A DNA stretch of 64,000 bases from Asterias rubens (GCF_902459465.1 NC_047083.1:994501-1058500); one strand, 5' to 3'. Positions 10,167-20,857 are shown, counted from the first letter of the stretch. The notes: generated by a model from the letters alone, not told the origin. Numbers and translations are program-made.

Positions 10167-12544
10167 ATAAACTAGACCTCTCTTCTACATGGTTTATTTT
10201 CAGATTGTGACGTAATCTACGTTTCAAAAGGTCATAACTTTTGAACCAATAAATAAATCTTGTTGTATGCTCTTTTTCAGCTAGGTATAAAACCCACCAA
10301 GTGTTAGAAATGGCATCATTTCGACATTTTATACCTTAAATTTGTATCCAAGTTTAAGACTTTTTTGTAAGTGATGACTCTCACCCCTGCATATAAAAAC
10401 CCAAACTGAAGCCAAGACAAAATTACAGTTTATGAACAAACCATCATTTAGAGTAAGTAAATCATCATTAAGAGACAGTTAAAATTCTTGCATCAAACTT
10501 TTGGCTGCTTGTACATACATTGTAGTTCACAATTAATGCACTGAAATGTTTCAACTTTTAAATGATATTTAATTTATGTTCTCCATTTGCATGTAGTGTG
10601 TAAGATTTGTAAAAACCAATGTTTGTATTTTGGACACACGAGGGCTCTTTGTATTTTCAAAAGCAAACTACTGGAGTGCTTCTGAATATTTGTAGCTAGA
10701 GCTGCATTATGGCTCTGGCTAGATGACATGGCATTCTGCAGTAATGTGAATTCTTATAACAACAGTCAAAGCCACTCTGGTAGCTACCAATAAGCCATTT
10801 TTGCATGTTACATATTTTAAAATGTTTGTTACAATGAATGTTTGGTTACAACAAATTTGAATTCCTCAGACTATCGAGATACATGTTGCATGATTAGGCG
10901 CAAGCTTTTGCTTAGTTGCGTAAGAGACCGTGAACACCTATGGATGATTCTGAATTGATGCGTATGGCACAGCGGTACCATGGTCTGCTTATCTGGAGGT
11001 TGCTATACAAAGCTTGCCCCAAAACATTTGACATAGCAAATGTCTCTATAGTCTGAGGAACTCAAGATGTAAGATATACATTGTGTTTAAACAAGTCATT
11101 CAAGATTAACGTGCAAATGGCTCATTCAGATACTACCGGGTGCGTACATGTAACGCTCTTGTATCAATGATAAAAAGTTGTTCTAATAATAATAGTGAAA
11201 AAACATTATTTGTTATAAAATGAAGTTATTTTGGATGAGTTGATAAATAATGAGTCGGAAATAAAACCAATGGGAATCAACAGAAAAAACTTTTGTTTGG
11301 ATGTTGCTTGGTTGGATTCTGAAAGCATGGACTAGTCTGGTCTCTAGTTGTGTTTTGAAAACCAGTATTCATCATTGATGTACCAAACGGGGAACATGAT
11401 TCTTACAGAGCATATAAACATGAACTTTTTCTGAAAAGTGAAGCCTGGTTTATACATCCTGCAAACGCGAAGCAAATGTTGGATGTCACTAACTCGCAAT
11501 TAGTCATATTTTGCTAGATTGAGTGTTGCTCAACTCTCTTGGGAATTCGCATCGAAAACAGAGTTTTGACGTCACTTTCACGTCAAATTTGATGCGCATC
11601 TGTATTTGCGTGAAGTTAAAAACCGGGCTTAGCGTTGTCAGATGCTTCTCTTAAACTTTGGTTGGATGGGGAGAAGGAGTCGAGTCATGCATCCCCTGGT
11701 AATTGAAAAACATAGGCCGTAGCAATGTTTTTCTTTCTTTTATAGCGTCCAGGTTTATGGGTCCAGCCGTCAATTTCACCAAACTCTTCCTAACTTAGGA
11801 TTAATCTTAGGACTTAGGACGGGTTCAGTTCCGTATCCAAATACGTAGGACGCATTGAACTCATCCCAAGTTAGGACGGGTTACTCGTCCTAACTAGAAT
11901 TAGGATTGATCCTAGCGTTTCGTGAAATCGGCTGCAGGGGTGGATTTCACAAAGAGTTAGGACTAGTCTTATCTTGAGTTGGGACCAATTACTTGTCCTA
12001 ACTTAGGACTATCCATGCAATTTGTATATCTCCTAGGACTAGTCTTAAGTTATGACTAGTCTAAGTTTGGACTAGTCCAAACTCTTTGTGAAATCCACCC
12101 CAGGCACTAGGAGGGATCACAGAAAAGTTCCTGTATCCTGTCTTGACTTTTTTCATTTGTTTTGAAATGAAAAAAGTGTTTAATTGATATTAATTTTTAT
12201 AACAATTTTGTGAAAATGGTGGCTGGATACTGGCTGGAATGTTTCCCGGGATCAAACCATAGAGCAAGAACCAAACAAACCCCATAATTAAACCAAACAA
12301 CTTTGTCAAAAAAACTGTCCCTTGGGCTTATTTAAGCTGGGGCAATTATTTTCTAAACATGTCCTGACACGCCCCCTCCACCGATCCTAAAACCTCTCTC
12401 ATCTACCGTGCAACCAACCTCGTCACCATGGTTAACTTTATTTTTAACCATGCATGAAACAGATATTGCAGTACTGCTCGACCCTCCATGTGGACGAGGT
12501 TGCCGCACGCCATGTCGTCCGTGTCGTCACGTCAGCATATACCA
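10167..12544. other. 3' flank of ZNF-B and 5' flank of ZNF-C
   Basis: AATAAA hexamers follow the stop (10166, 10247). 10594-10650 and 11220-11410 match the 3' flank of ZNF-A. 11770-12104 is occupied by palindromic TAGGACTAGTCC-type MITE sequence. GC-richer promoter-like DNA with TCACGTCA (CRE-like, about 12516) and TATATA (12543) precedes the ZNF-C leader exon. No gene seen. Confidence 0.5.
11935..12104. mobile_element. Palindromic MITE (GGGGTGGATTTCACAAAGAGTT ends)
   Basis: The left end GGGGTGGATTTCACAAAGAG and the right end CTCTTTGTGAAATCCACCCC are inverted repeats; the interior is built of repeated CTAGTCCTAA motifs. A related, more diverged copy lies immediately upstream (about 11770-11934). 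Another at 25814-26339 has been split by a TTAA MITE. Confidence 0.7.
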
Positions 12545-12667
12545 TATATAGAGGGCGCTGCAAATCAAGAAGCAAGATCTTGTTTCAGTGAGCTCAACTT
12601 ATAATATTAGCAGTCTCCTTTTCCCTTGAAAGACACAATTCGGGATACAGTGTATAAACATCTAAGG
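12545..12667 (+). other. ZNF-C noncoding first exon (predicted)
   Basis: Starts around TATATAGAGGGCGCTGC and ends at TAAGG|GTAAGTT (GT at 12668-12669). Exon and first intron bases align with the ZNF-D leader (GTAAGTTCAGTTTCTC is shared), showing common origin of the promoters. Confidence 0.55.
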
Positions 12668-12793
12668 GTAAGTTCAGTTTCTCAACAACTTGGTGCATAG
12701 CATAAAACCCTTTGAAAGTTTGATACTGTTGTCATCCTTTTATCCTATCTATCTAGTCCTAGCAAGGGAGGTAGAACTAAAGTTTCTAAAGAA

Positions 12794-13083
12794 AGGGATA
12801 ACTTTCCGTATGCCAATGGCGCCACCACTTTTTCACTCTTTTTTACAAAAAGGGATATCTCATTGAGGTAAATTAGATACTGGGTTTGTTCGTTCAGCTT
12901 CCCTGGGTCGACCCCGGTGTGTAGCGGTTTTTTTTTCTAGGACGAACGTGGGTTGTTAATATTATCTGCACACGTTCGTCCTGAAAAAAACCGCCACACA
13001 CCGGATTCGACCTGGGGAAGCTAAACGAACGCACCCTATATTATTTCATATCGGATGAAAAAGTGGTGGCGCCTTATGGAAAC
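12794..13083. mobile_element. MITE with GGCGCCACCACTTTTTC arms, interrupted by a second MITE
   Basis: Inverted arms CCGTATGCCAATGGCGCCACC and its relative near 13055-13083 flank a short core. A copy without the interruption is at about 30486-30630. The interrupting element is 12881-13036. Confidence 0.65.
12881..13036. mobile_element. Nested 156-bp MITE with about 65-bp inverted arms
   Basis: Arms start GGGTTTGTTCGTTCAGCTTC and (right end, reverse complement) GGGTGCGTTCGTTTAGCTTC and run to ACGAACGTG near the centre. The homologous site at 30571-30582 reads straight through AGATACTATATT with no insert, so the boundaries are directly visible. No target duplication is evident. Confidence 0.75.
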
Positions 13084-13135
13084 TTTTCAGAAAAGAGGAG
13101 GATGAGGGCCTTAAGCCCTTACCTAGGCCTATTTA

Positions 13136-13277
13136 TAGACCCAGTAAAAGTGCAGTCACTGGGATGGGGCGCTGTACTCCTTTTTCAAAATTTTGACATT
13201 ATCTGTTGTATGACCGAAAATGTCAAAATTCAAAAAAAGGAGTACAGCGCCCCAGTAATACTGGGTGCCTGGGTCTA
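13136..13277. mobile_element. 142-bp palindromic MITE with perfect 9-bp target duplication
   Basis: Starts TAGACCCAG and ends CTGGGTCTA. The inner arms GGGGCGCTGTACTCCTTTTT and their complement form a near-perfect hairpin. GCCTATTTA occurs directly on both sides (13127-13135 and 13278-13286). The homologous region near 30760 lacks it. Confidence 0.8.
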
Positions 13278-13468
13278 GCCTATTTACTATTTTCAAGATG
13301 GCTGCTTAGTATTTCAAATCAAACATGCCACCAGTCCAATTATTTAGTTTGAACCCATCGCAAACTTGTTTTATACCCGAGGAGCTGTGTTAACACTAAA
13401 AACCTGACTACACCAGGGTCGGATTACACTAAAAAAGATTTGCTGGTCATGCTGGTAGGCATTCACTA

Positions 13469-13520
13469 CTTCTAGAAACTATAAAGGCTCCTCACGGGGA
13501 GCCTTGATATTTTCTAGAAG
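13469..13520. mobile_element. 52-bp hairpin insertion with direct repeats
   Basis: Ends CTTCTAGAAA and TTTCTAGAAG, centre AAGGCTCC...GGAGCCTT. Direct repeats TAGGC(A/G)TTCACTA flank it (13456-13468, 13521-13533). Absent from the homologous copy around 30915. Confidence 0.6.
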
Positions 13521-13878
13521 TAGGCGTTCACTAAATATTGTTTCATGAAACAGACGGTTACAAGTGTTTGAGAGCATTGCGTTAGATTTTCTTTTGTTTT
13601 ACAAAAAACGAAAGATAACACATAATAAAAAAAAAAGGATGCAGACAGGGAACGGGGACGATCAACTGTTTTTTATTTTATTTGGCTTAACCTGTAACTG
13701 TTATCTCTTCCTTGGTCCATCTTGCTCTAAGGTTATGGTCATTATTTAACCTGCAGGCGTGAATTGCCATGAAGCAATTTAAGTCTGTCAAAAGAAAAGG
13801 CTTTTGAACTTTTAAATCCCTTTGTCTACCCCTCTGCAGGTTAATGGTATAGTCCAGGTGTTGCTTGAGACAAACGTG

Positions 13879-15108
13879 ATGGAGAAGTTAGCAAGTGACA
13901 TCTTGCTAGAAAGCATTCAAAGGCGTTGTCTGTCCGTGAGCTTAGGAACAAAATTGACCGTGTCTGAACTTTGTAGAAAAATAAATCAGACAGACCAACA
14001 GCATGACCAAACTGGACCCTTTGTTGGTGATCTGTGTGGAAAAGCTTTCCCAACTGAGGCTAAGAGGACAGTCCATCAGCAAATCCACACTGGAGAGAAG
14101 CCATTTGTTTGTGATTTTTGTGGGAAATCCTTCTCACGCAATAGTAATCTAACACAACATCATCTGGTCCACACTAATAAGAAACCTTTTGTTTGTGACA
14201 TTTGTGGAAGATTCTTCTCACAAAAATGTAACCTGACCACCCATCAGCTGATTCACACTGGCGAGAAACCTTTTGTTTGTGACATTTGTGGAAAATCCTT
14301 CCCACAAAAAATTCGCCTGTCATACCATAAGCTAGTTCACACTGGAGAGAAATTTTTTTGCGATATTTGTGGAAAATCCTTCTTTAAAAAATGTAACCTG
14401 ACACGCCATCAGCTGGTCCACACTGGCGAGAACGAGAATCCTTTTGTTTGTGATGTTTGTGGAAAATCCTTCTCGCGTAAATGTTACCTGACCAGCCATC
14501 ACGTGGTCCACACTAGCGAGAAACCTTTTGTTTGCGTCATTTGTGGAAAATCCTTCTCACGAAAAAGTAACCTGACATACCATAAGCTGGTTCACACTGG
14601 AGAGAAGCCATTTGTGTGCGACATTTGTGGAAAATCCTTCGCACGAAAAAGTCACCTTACATGCCATAAGCTGCTGCACACTGGAGAGCAGCCATTTGTT
14701 TGCGATATTTGTGGACAATCTTTCTCACATGAAAGTAACCTGACATGCCATAAGCTGGTCCACACTGGAGAGAAGCCATTTTTTTGCGATAAATGTGGAA
14801 AATCCTTCTCACGACAAAGTAACATGACACGCCATAAGCTGGTTCACACTGGAGAGAAGCCATTTGTGTGCGACATTTGTGGAAAATCCTTCCCACGAAA
14901 AAGTCACCTGACATGCCATAAGCTGCTTCACTCTGGAGAGCAGCCATTTGTTTGCGATATTTGTGGAAAATCCTTCTCAATTAAACGTAACCTAACACGC
15001 CATCAGCTGGTCCATACAGGAGAGAAGCCATATGTTTGTGATATTTGTGGAAAATCCTTAGCAAATAAATATAATCTAACACGCCATCAGCTGGTCCACA
15101 CACATTGA
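13879..15108 (+). CDS. ZNF-C: poly-C2H2 zinc-finger protein, 13 fingers
   Basis: Predicted nuclear DNA-binding protein of 409 aa in one exon (acceptor at 13838-13839, ATG 13879). The N-terminus carries the blocks KLASDILLES, RRCL, LGTKL and SELC shared with ZNF-B. Thirteen finger units follow. The first has Gly for the first Cys (FVGDLC) and should not bind zinc normally; the fifth lacks one residue before CDIC. Fingers 8 and 11 are almost identical (RKSHLTCHKLLH, followed by the unusual linker GEQP), 252 bp apart, so a three-finger block was duplicated. Most fingers are of CGKSF type, unlike the CGKAF type of ZNF-A and B. The stop follows HTH, and the next finger is decayed. Confidence 0.88.
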   Translation: MEKLASDILLESIQRRCLSVSLGTKLTVSELCRKINQTDQQHDQTGPFVGDLCGKAFPTEAKRTVHQQIHTGEKPFVCDFCGKSFSRNSNLTQHHLVHTNKKPFVCDICGRFFSQKCNLTTHQLIHTGEKPFVCDICGKSFPQKIRLSYHKLVHTGEKFFCDICGKSFFKKCNLTRHQLVHTGENENPFVCDVCGKSFSRKCYLTSHHVVHTSEKPFVCVICGKSFSRKSNLTYHKLVHTGEKPFVCDICGKSFARKSHLTCHKLLHTGEQPFVCDICGQSFSHESNLTCHKLVHTGEKPFFCDKCGKSFSRQSNMTRHKLVHTGEKPFVCDICGKSFPRKSHLTCHKLLHSGEQPFVCDICGKSFSIKRNLTRHQLVHTGEKPYVCDICGKSLANKYNLTRHQLVHTH

Positions 15109-15205
15109 GATATTTAAGCCATTCGTTTGTGACTTTTGTTGGAAAAGCCTTTACGAGTTGAGTAAAAGTTATTCGACAATCCATCAGCGTATCCACAGAT
15201 TGTGA
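15109..15205 (+). pseudogene. Decayed finger after ZNF-C
   Basis: After the stop, KPFVCDFC is readable at about 15117-15140, then the finger degenerates and ends in HQRIH. A two-base change at the linker (CACACATTGA instead of the usual CACACTGGAGAG) produced the stop. Confidence 0.6.
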
Positions 15206-17032
15206 ACTATCTGATTGTGAGGTGTGAAGAGAATTCTTCTCATTTAGAAATCACATGATCACTTATAGCACGTCAGCACTTTAAAGAAAGAGTTTGAGTT
15301 TGCCAACACCATCACCAAGTCCACTCTCAGAAAAAATCATGTGGATATCGCTTGGTGGAAACGACTTGTCAAATGAAAATAACTTCTTTCATCAGCTTTC
15401 TGGTGTTTTGAAAACCAATATTTATCATTGATGTAGCACATGGGGGACATAAAGATCCACTAGTTATTAATTTAAAGCCTGCCTGAAAATCCGACGCCAC
15501 AATTCACGTATAACATTCCCCTATTACTCTCCCCCCCCCAACCCATCCAATCGCCCCCTACAACCCCCCCCCCCCCCCCCCCCCCCCGAACACACACACA
15601 CACCGAGCGTGCCGACCAGGTCCTAGTGGTTAGTCCACTCTTATGTAACAACTCCCCAAACCTTTCATCAGCATTTGAGAGAAACAATTTTGTATTGTTT
15701 TCTTTGTAAAAAAAACTTTATTAACAAATTGTAATTTCTACTGTGATGTCTTCGAGTCCCCATTTGAGAAAGCCATTTGTATTCAGCCCTTCACACCAAA
15801 GTCACACATGTTTTCAGCTGAGGTCTCAAAATCAATTCAATTATTTTTAGTGCGAAATTACTTTTCAAAAAAATACGTTACTTCAGAAGGAGCCGTTTCT
15901 CACAATGTTTTATACTATGAACAGCTCTCCATTGCTGGGAAGTGTTTATGCTAACAATTATTTTGTGTAGTTACCAACAGTGTCCACAACGCAAATAGAG
16001 TTAGTTAAAGGCACTATAGACTCCAGTGCCAACGTATTCCATTTGTGTTGTTTTGAACTTGTAAACTTTGTAAAAATAGTAAGATGATTAACTTTAAAGA
16101 GAAAGTATTTTGTTATAGATTGGAGAACATTTGATGATTTCACAAAATAAATAAACAATTGGGAATCAACCTTATACTTTTTTAAAAAGATTTTCATTGT
16201 GTTTATTTTTTCACCAAGCTTTAAATGAGGCTGTTGAAGTGGGGGTATTCTGGTCTTTATTATTTTGTGCTTTTAAAACGAGTATTTATCTTTGATGTCC
16301 CGCGGCCATTGGTGCGTCTTAAACCGGTTCAGTACAGACGCAGGGCCGTGCCGCAGCAGCCTACACAAATGGGGCTACCTTGCATCTCCACTTTGTGATT
16401 GTGGAGCACCACAGACGATGCGCCACATGATAGATGACTGCCCACTCTCTCACCTTGATGGTGGCATCAAAGCCCTTCACCTGGCTGAGGACTTGGCCGT
16501 AAACTGGCTTATGGACTTTAAAACGAGATCTACATAGCATACGGCATCATCATCTTTGATGTAGCACATGGGGGACATGATGAACTTGGAAGTTAAAAGT
16601 AAATTTTGTCATTGCCAGTCTTCATCGTGGGTTAAAGTTGCCAGCAATGATGAAAGGTCAGATGCCTGGATCTCTGGAAGGGTCTGGATATGATATGAAC
16701 GGTTACCCATTTAATTACTTTTGTTTATGATATGAAGGGTTACCCATTTAATTACTTTTGTTCAACCATGGGTTCAAGCTCCAAAAAATCGCTCTGCCCC
16801 AAAATTTGAAAACACAATAGCAGTCGACTTTTGATTGGAAATTATTCTCTAAATTCCTGTCAGAAACCAAGATTCACAAGGTATTAGTTATCCCCGTAAA
16901 CATATATGCTTCATATGCTGTGCGACCCCATATCCAATCCCCCCACCCCCCGCCACCCACATCCAACCCCCCTCCAAACCCGCGGCCCCTGCATGCTGCG
17001 CGCCGTTTGTTGTCAGGTTTACATAAACGCAT
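15206..17032. other. 3' flank of ZNF-C, 5' flank of ZNF-D
   Basis: Contains long C runs around 15531-15587, a fragment of the T-family MITE (about 15819-15985), 3' UTR-like blocks shared with ZNF-A and B, a LINE scrap (16299-16551) and a roughly 43-bp tandem duplication (about 16690-16763, GGTTACCCATTTAATTAC repeated). No gene beyond these. Confidence 0.5.
16299..16551 (+). mobile_element. 5'-truncated non-LTR retrotransposon (LINE) 3' end
   Basis: Encodes the last about 80 residues of a LINE ORF2-type protein, including the C-x-C-G...QTM-x-HM...CPL cysteine/histidine cluster typical of the reverse-transcriptase C-terminus, with stop at 16535-16537 and a CATCATC tail. An 11-bp direct repeat ATCTTTGATGT brackets it (16288-16298, 16552-16562). 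Paralogous flanks of ZNF-A and B show the empty site. Dead fragment. Confidence 0.85.
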
Positions 17033-17153
17033 GAGGGCGCTGCAAAACCCCTAGAAGAAAAAAAACAATAGCTCAAATTTTTAGCAGAAGACGTCCTTAT
17101 TATTTGCACCACTTTGTGGTCGAGAAACTTGTTCCTTCAAGTCTACCAGAAAG
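17033..17153 (+). other. ZNF-D noncoding first exon (predicted)
   Basis: GAGGGCGCTGCAAAA at the start and AAAG|GTAAGTTC donor at 17154, matching the leader exons of ZNF-B and ZNF-C. The likely second exon begins after the TTACTTACACAG acceptor at 17990. Confidence 0.55.
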
Positions 17154-18464
17154 GTAAGTTCAGTTTCTCCACATTTATTTATAGTGCATAACTTTTCCAG
17201 TTTCCATTGGTTGCATGGCATTGGAAATGTTGGATTTGTTTCCTTATTTATTTTTTACCCAAGACCACGTTTACGGATTAGTCGTCAGATCATGGTCATG
17301 CAATCTATTTCTTCCTCCATTGGTACTAGGTAGATATTTCGGGTTTCTACCTCCATTTTTGGTTTAGTGAATTGTGAACTTTAGGTTACCTTCCATCATC
17401 ATCATGTCATTGTTGTTCGTGAACATCACAGCCATGCATGGTCCATGACTTTATTTGTGGGATCACTTTCTAGACCACTTCCAGTTGTAAAAAGGAGAAA
17501 AATCGACTAGCTGTTAAGAGTTGTCAATGAAATGTGGTGAAATGTCACTGAAAAATTTGTGAGTATTTTGTGCTCTCTTTTTTATCCATAACCTGATAAC
17601 TTAGAATAGTTACAAATAAACACCTTCTTAACTGAAGTTTCACAATGGGCCTTCCTAATGAATCTGTTTTTAAGAGTCTGTAGCGGTAAGCCTTATTTAA
17701 GTATCCAATGACTAATGAGAATGTGAAGCGAATGTTGACGTCACAAATAATTCGTCAAGGAATAATTTGCAGCAGTTGAGAGCTGTGCTCAACACTTTCG
17801 AATATTCGCAGCGAAAACAGAGTTGTTTCGTCAAATTCATGCTAAATTTTCTTAGCATTCTCATGAAGTATAACCTGGGCTTCACTCTGTTTGACTGTTG
17901 GTGTTAGAACTAGATAGAGTAAACTAGGTTTTTATACAGACGCTCAACTGTTTATAACTATTTCCCATCCATTTTATTTTACTTACACAGCTGGAAGTAA
18001 ACGACTCCACATTGAAGAAGAAAGTTTGTGCAAGAAAGTTTTGGTAACACTCCTTCTTTTTGCTTAATCTTTACAAATGTTGTGATAAAATTGAACTTAC
18101 TGACAGAAAATTTGAATCTAGAAGTTTTTGCACTGCAGGAAACGACTCGAGAAAAACTATTTTTTGTGCAATGTCAACCAACTCAGATTTATTTCCATTC
18201 GATCGAAAATTCGTGTCTGTGGCCTGCATGGAAATAAACTTTCAACTGGAAGAGTTTTTTGAAAGGAGTTGATCCTATTCCTTTCAGTGAAAATTGTTAA
18301 GAAGAAATCGAAAAACAACGCTGCCAATCTGCGTGAGAGATTTAGACATTATAAAATAAACCAAAATAGCATGAATGAGTCCACGTTTGTTTGTGACATC
18401 GGTATAGATCATAGATCACCCATAGCAAAGAAGTCTTAAGGAGCATCTTCACTCAGACGGCAAG
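17154..18464 (+). other. ZNF-D intron 1 and 5' leader of the finger exon
   Basis: The acceptor at 17989-17990 begins a leader of about 470 bp containing short frames only. A 22-codon frame at 18372-18440 starts MNEST and has FVCDI before losing its second cysteine, so it is the remnant of an N-terminal finger. In a different frame the tail of that finger (HLHSDGK) runs into the ATG at 18465. The conserved N-terminal motif of ZNF-B and C is not detectable. Confidence 0.5.
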
Positions 18465-19253
18465 ATGTTTCACTGTGACATTTGTAAAAAAGACTTTGCA
18501 TGCAGAAACAACCTAACAAACCATCAACGAGTCCACACTGGAGAGAAACCGTATGTTTGCAACACTTGTGGGAAATCCTTCGCTCAGAGCAGCTCCTTAA
18601 GGAGGCACCAGAACGTCCACAGTGGAGAGAAAACTTTTGTTTGTGAAGTATGTGGGAAAGCCTTCTCAAGTAACACTATACTTACACAACATAACAGTGT
18701 TCATAGCGGAGAAAGACCATTTGCTTGTGATATTTGTGGAAAAGCATTCTGTTTTAAAGATGCTTTGGTAAAACATAGGCGAGTCCATACTGGAGAGAAA
18801 CCATTTATTTGTGGTACTTGTGGAAAAGGTTTTTCACAGAAAAACAACCTGTCTCAACATCAACGGGTCCACACTGGAGAGAAACCATTCGAGTGTGACA
18901 TTTGTGGGACATTTTTTTCACATAAAACCAATCTCGTCCAACACCAGGTTGTGCACACTGGTGAGAAACGATTTGTTTGCGGCATTTGCGGAAAAGCCTT
19001 CCAGCGCAAATCCATCCTTGCAGATCATCAGAGAAACCATACGGGTTCTTATGTGACAGAGAAAACCTGCGTTTGTGAGATTTGTGGGCGGGCTTTTACT
19101 CAAATATACACCCTAAAGAAACACCAAAAGATCCACACAGAAGTGAAACGTTTTGTTTGTGGTATTTGTGGAAAATCCTTCGTATTGATGGCTTATCTGG
19201 AACAACATCAAAGAGTCCACCCTGCAGATTTGAAAAGCCTTGGTACTGATTAA
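18465..19253 (+). CDS. ZNF-D: C2H2 zinc-finger protein, 9 fingers
   Basis: 262 aa from ATG 18465, predicted nuclear DNA-binding protein. Nine intact C2H2 fingers cover nearly the whole chain, from FHCDICKKDF to FVCGICGKSF. The linker between fingers 7 and 8 is expanded (TGSYVTEKT), and the C-terminus is PADLKSLGTD. The upstream frame is open only to 18426 and encodes the tail of a damaged finger, so the annotated start probably became the start after loss of an N-terminal part. It is shorter than its neighbours and lacks the shared N-terminal motif. Downstream orphan fingers support C-terminal shortening as well. Probably still coding, since all nine fingers keep their ligands. Confidence 0.85.
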   Translation: MFHCDICKKDFACRNNLTNHQRVHTGEKPYVCNTCGKSFAQSSSLRRHQNVHSGEKTFVCEVCGKAFSSNTILTQHNSVHSGERPFACDICGKAFCFKDALVKHRRVHTGEKPFICGTCGKGFSQKNNLSQHQRVHTGEKPFECDICGTFFSHKTNLVQHQVVHTGEKRFVCGICGKAFQRKSILADHQRNHTGSYVTEKTCVCEICGRAFTQIYTLKKHQKIHTEVKRFVCGICGKSFVLMAYLEQHQRVHPADLKSLGTD

Positions 19254-19359
19254 GAGTGTTACTTTTGAACTTACTACCTACCCTTCTTTGTAAAGGAAGA
19301 AGCACTGATCTGGTCGTTCAGCTCAGTGACTTTCAAAAACTCTGTTGTAGGAAAACACT

Positions 19360-19510
19360 TCGAGACATCAACTGTGTGACCTTTGTGGAAAGGCCTTCTC
19401 ACTCAAAACTGATTTAAATGGTCATCCGTTAACCCATGAGAAAGAGAGAGAAGAGCCGTTTATTTGTGACTTTTGCGGCAAAGCATTCTCAAATAAAACC
19501 AGACAAGGCA
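19360..19510 (+). pseudogene. Orphan C2H2 fingers downstream of ZNF-D
   Basis: One complete finger ([21 protein letters not shown]) and the first half of another ([16 protein letters not shown]) are open in one frame. The array is cut at about 19511 by an H-family MITE (CCCAATTTCATAGCG). Not connected to ZNF-D in frame. Confidence 0.65.
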
Positions 19511-20490
19511 GTACTAGGGCCCAATTTCATAGCGGTGTTTATTGGTAAGCAACTTTTTGTGCTTACCGTAGCTAAACAATTTGCTACACTGCTAGCGTAT
19601 ATTGCACAGGTTCAAAGAAAAATTACGCCGCCATATTGCGCGTTCACAAAGAATTTGCATTGTTGTTGCAGTAAGCACTAAGCACCGCAAGGTTAGCACG
19701 CCATTTCGTGTACTTTCAGTTAGAAATTGCATTGTATCCAAAGCCATTAATTTTGAGCGCTTCTGATCATTTAGTCTATCTTTATGATCTACCATAAAAC
19801 TGATCGACCTCGCAATGGTGTCCCGGGAAACATTTTTCAACACTCCCTAACTGATTAAAGAAGTCCTGGGCAAAACGCTGATGGGTGACAAGAATATACA
19901 AACTACCCAATTGGAACCAAAATCACAGATTACATATGTGTAATATTCCACATTTTTATTGCAGAGTACAGTTGAATACAAAATATTAACAAATCTTCCT
20001 TATAATCCAACCATTTTGATGAATGTATCAAAGAAATTTGTGAGGGGCGACAACAAATTTCCCCCACTATTATTTGGTTGTAATGGATTATATATTTTTT
20101 GCAAAGAGTACTGTATGTGTTTTTAAGCTTTGCATGGTGGCATGAATCAAGTACATTAATAACCATTAGCCCATGTGACAAAAATGATGATTCTCGTCCC
20201 CTCCTGTTTTCTTTGCGGATAATGGCTCCTGTTTTTAGTAACTGAAAGTTTACAAATTGCCCATTTGGAAAGAAAACAAAATTATTACTAAAAACCTCTC
20301 TACCATGTATAAATTGCTGTCAATGCAAAAGTTTGTATAATTTGTTTCCATCATAATCCATACACCAAAAGGTTCTACTGCGCCAAGCTGTTTTTGTATG
20401 TCGCCCTCTCTTGAAGGAGTTTATTTTAGACATGATTCTTGTGTAGCTATAACACTTGTTGTAGCCCTCAGGATTGTGCATTTATCTTAA

Positions 20491-20857
20491 AGACTCTGGA
20501 CACTATTAGTATTTGTCAAAAACCAGTCTTCTCACCGAGTTTCTCACTTGGTGTATCGCACAAATGCATAAAATAACAAACCTGTGAAAATTTGAGCTCA
20601 ATTGGTCGTCGAAAGTTGCGAGATACTAATGAAAGAAAAAACACCCTTGGCACACAAAGTTGTGTGCTTTCAGATGCTTGATTTCAGGACCTCAAATTCT
20701 AAATTTAAATTTGTGGGTAATTACTTCTTTCTCACATAACTTCAGAGGGAGCCAGTTCTCACAACGTTTTATACTATCAACCTCTCCCCACTACTTGTAA
20801 CAAAGTAAGGCTTTATGCTAATAATTATTTTGAGTTATTATCAAGTGTCCACTGCCT
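20491..20857. mobile_element. TTAA-flanked MITE (family T), complete copy 2
   Basis: Inverted ends AGACTCTGGACACTATTAG and GTGTCCACTGCCT with TTAA at 20487-20490 and 20858-20861; 367 bp. Confidence 0.8.

Larger units (their letters stand above)
12668..13839 (+). other. ZNF-C intron 1 with nested transposons
   Basis: Acceptor CCTCTGCAG ends at 13839. About half of the intron (12794-13600) is homologous to 30486-30975, a 17-kb-distant copy that lacks three palindromic insertions present here (12881-13036, 13136-13277, 13469-13520). No coding signal. Confidence 0.6.

Noticed and set aside
2094-15108. Regularly spaced direct repeats that could be mistaken for a CRISPR array
   Set aside because: The 84-bp periodicity is the zinc-finger codon repeat; units are coding and the genome is animal.
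15472-15687. Gly-rich minus-strand open frame
   Set aside because: Translation of a poly-C tract; no gene structure.
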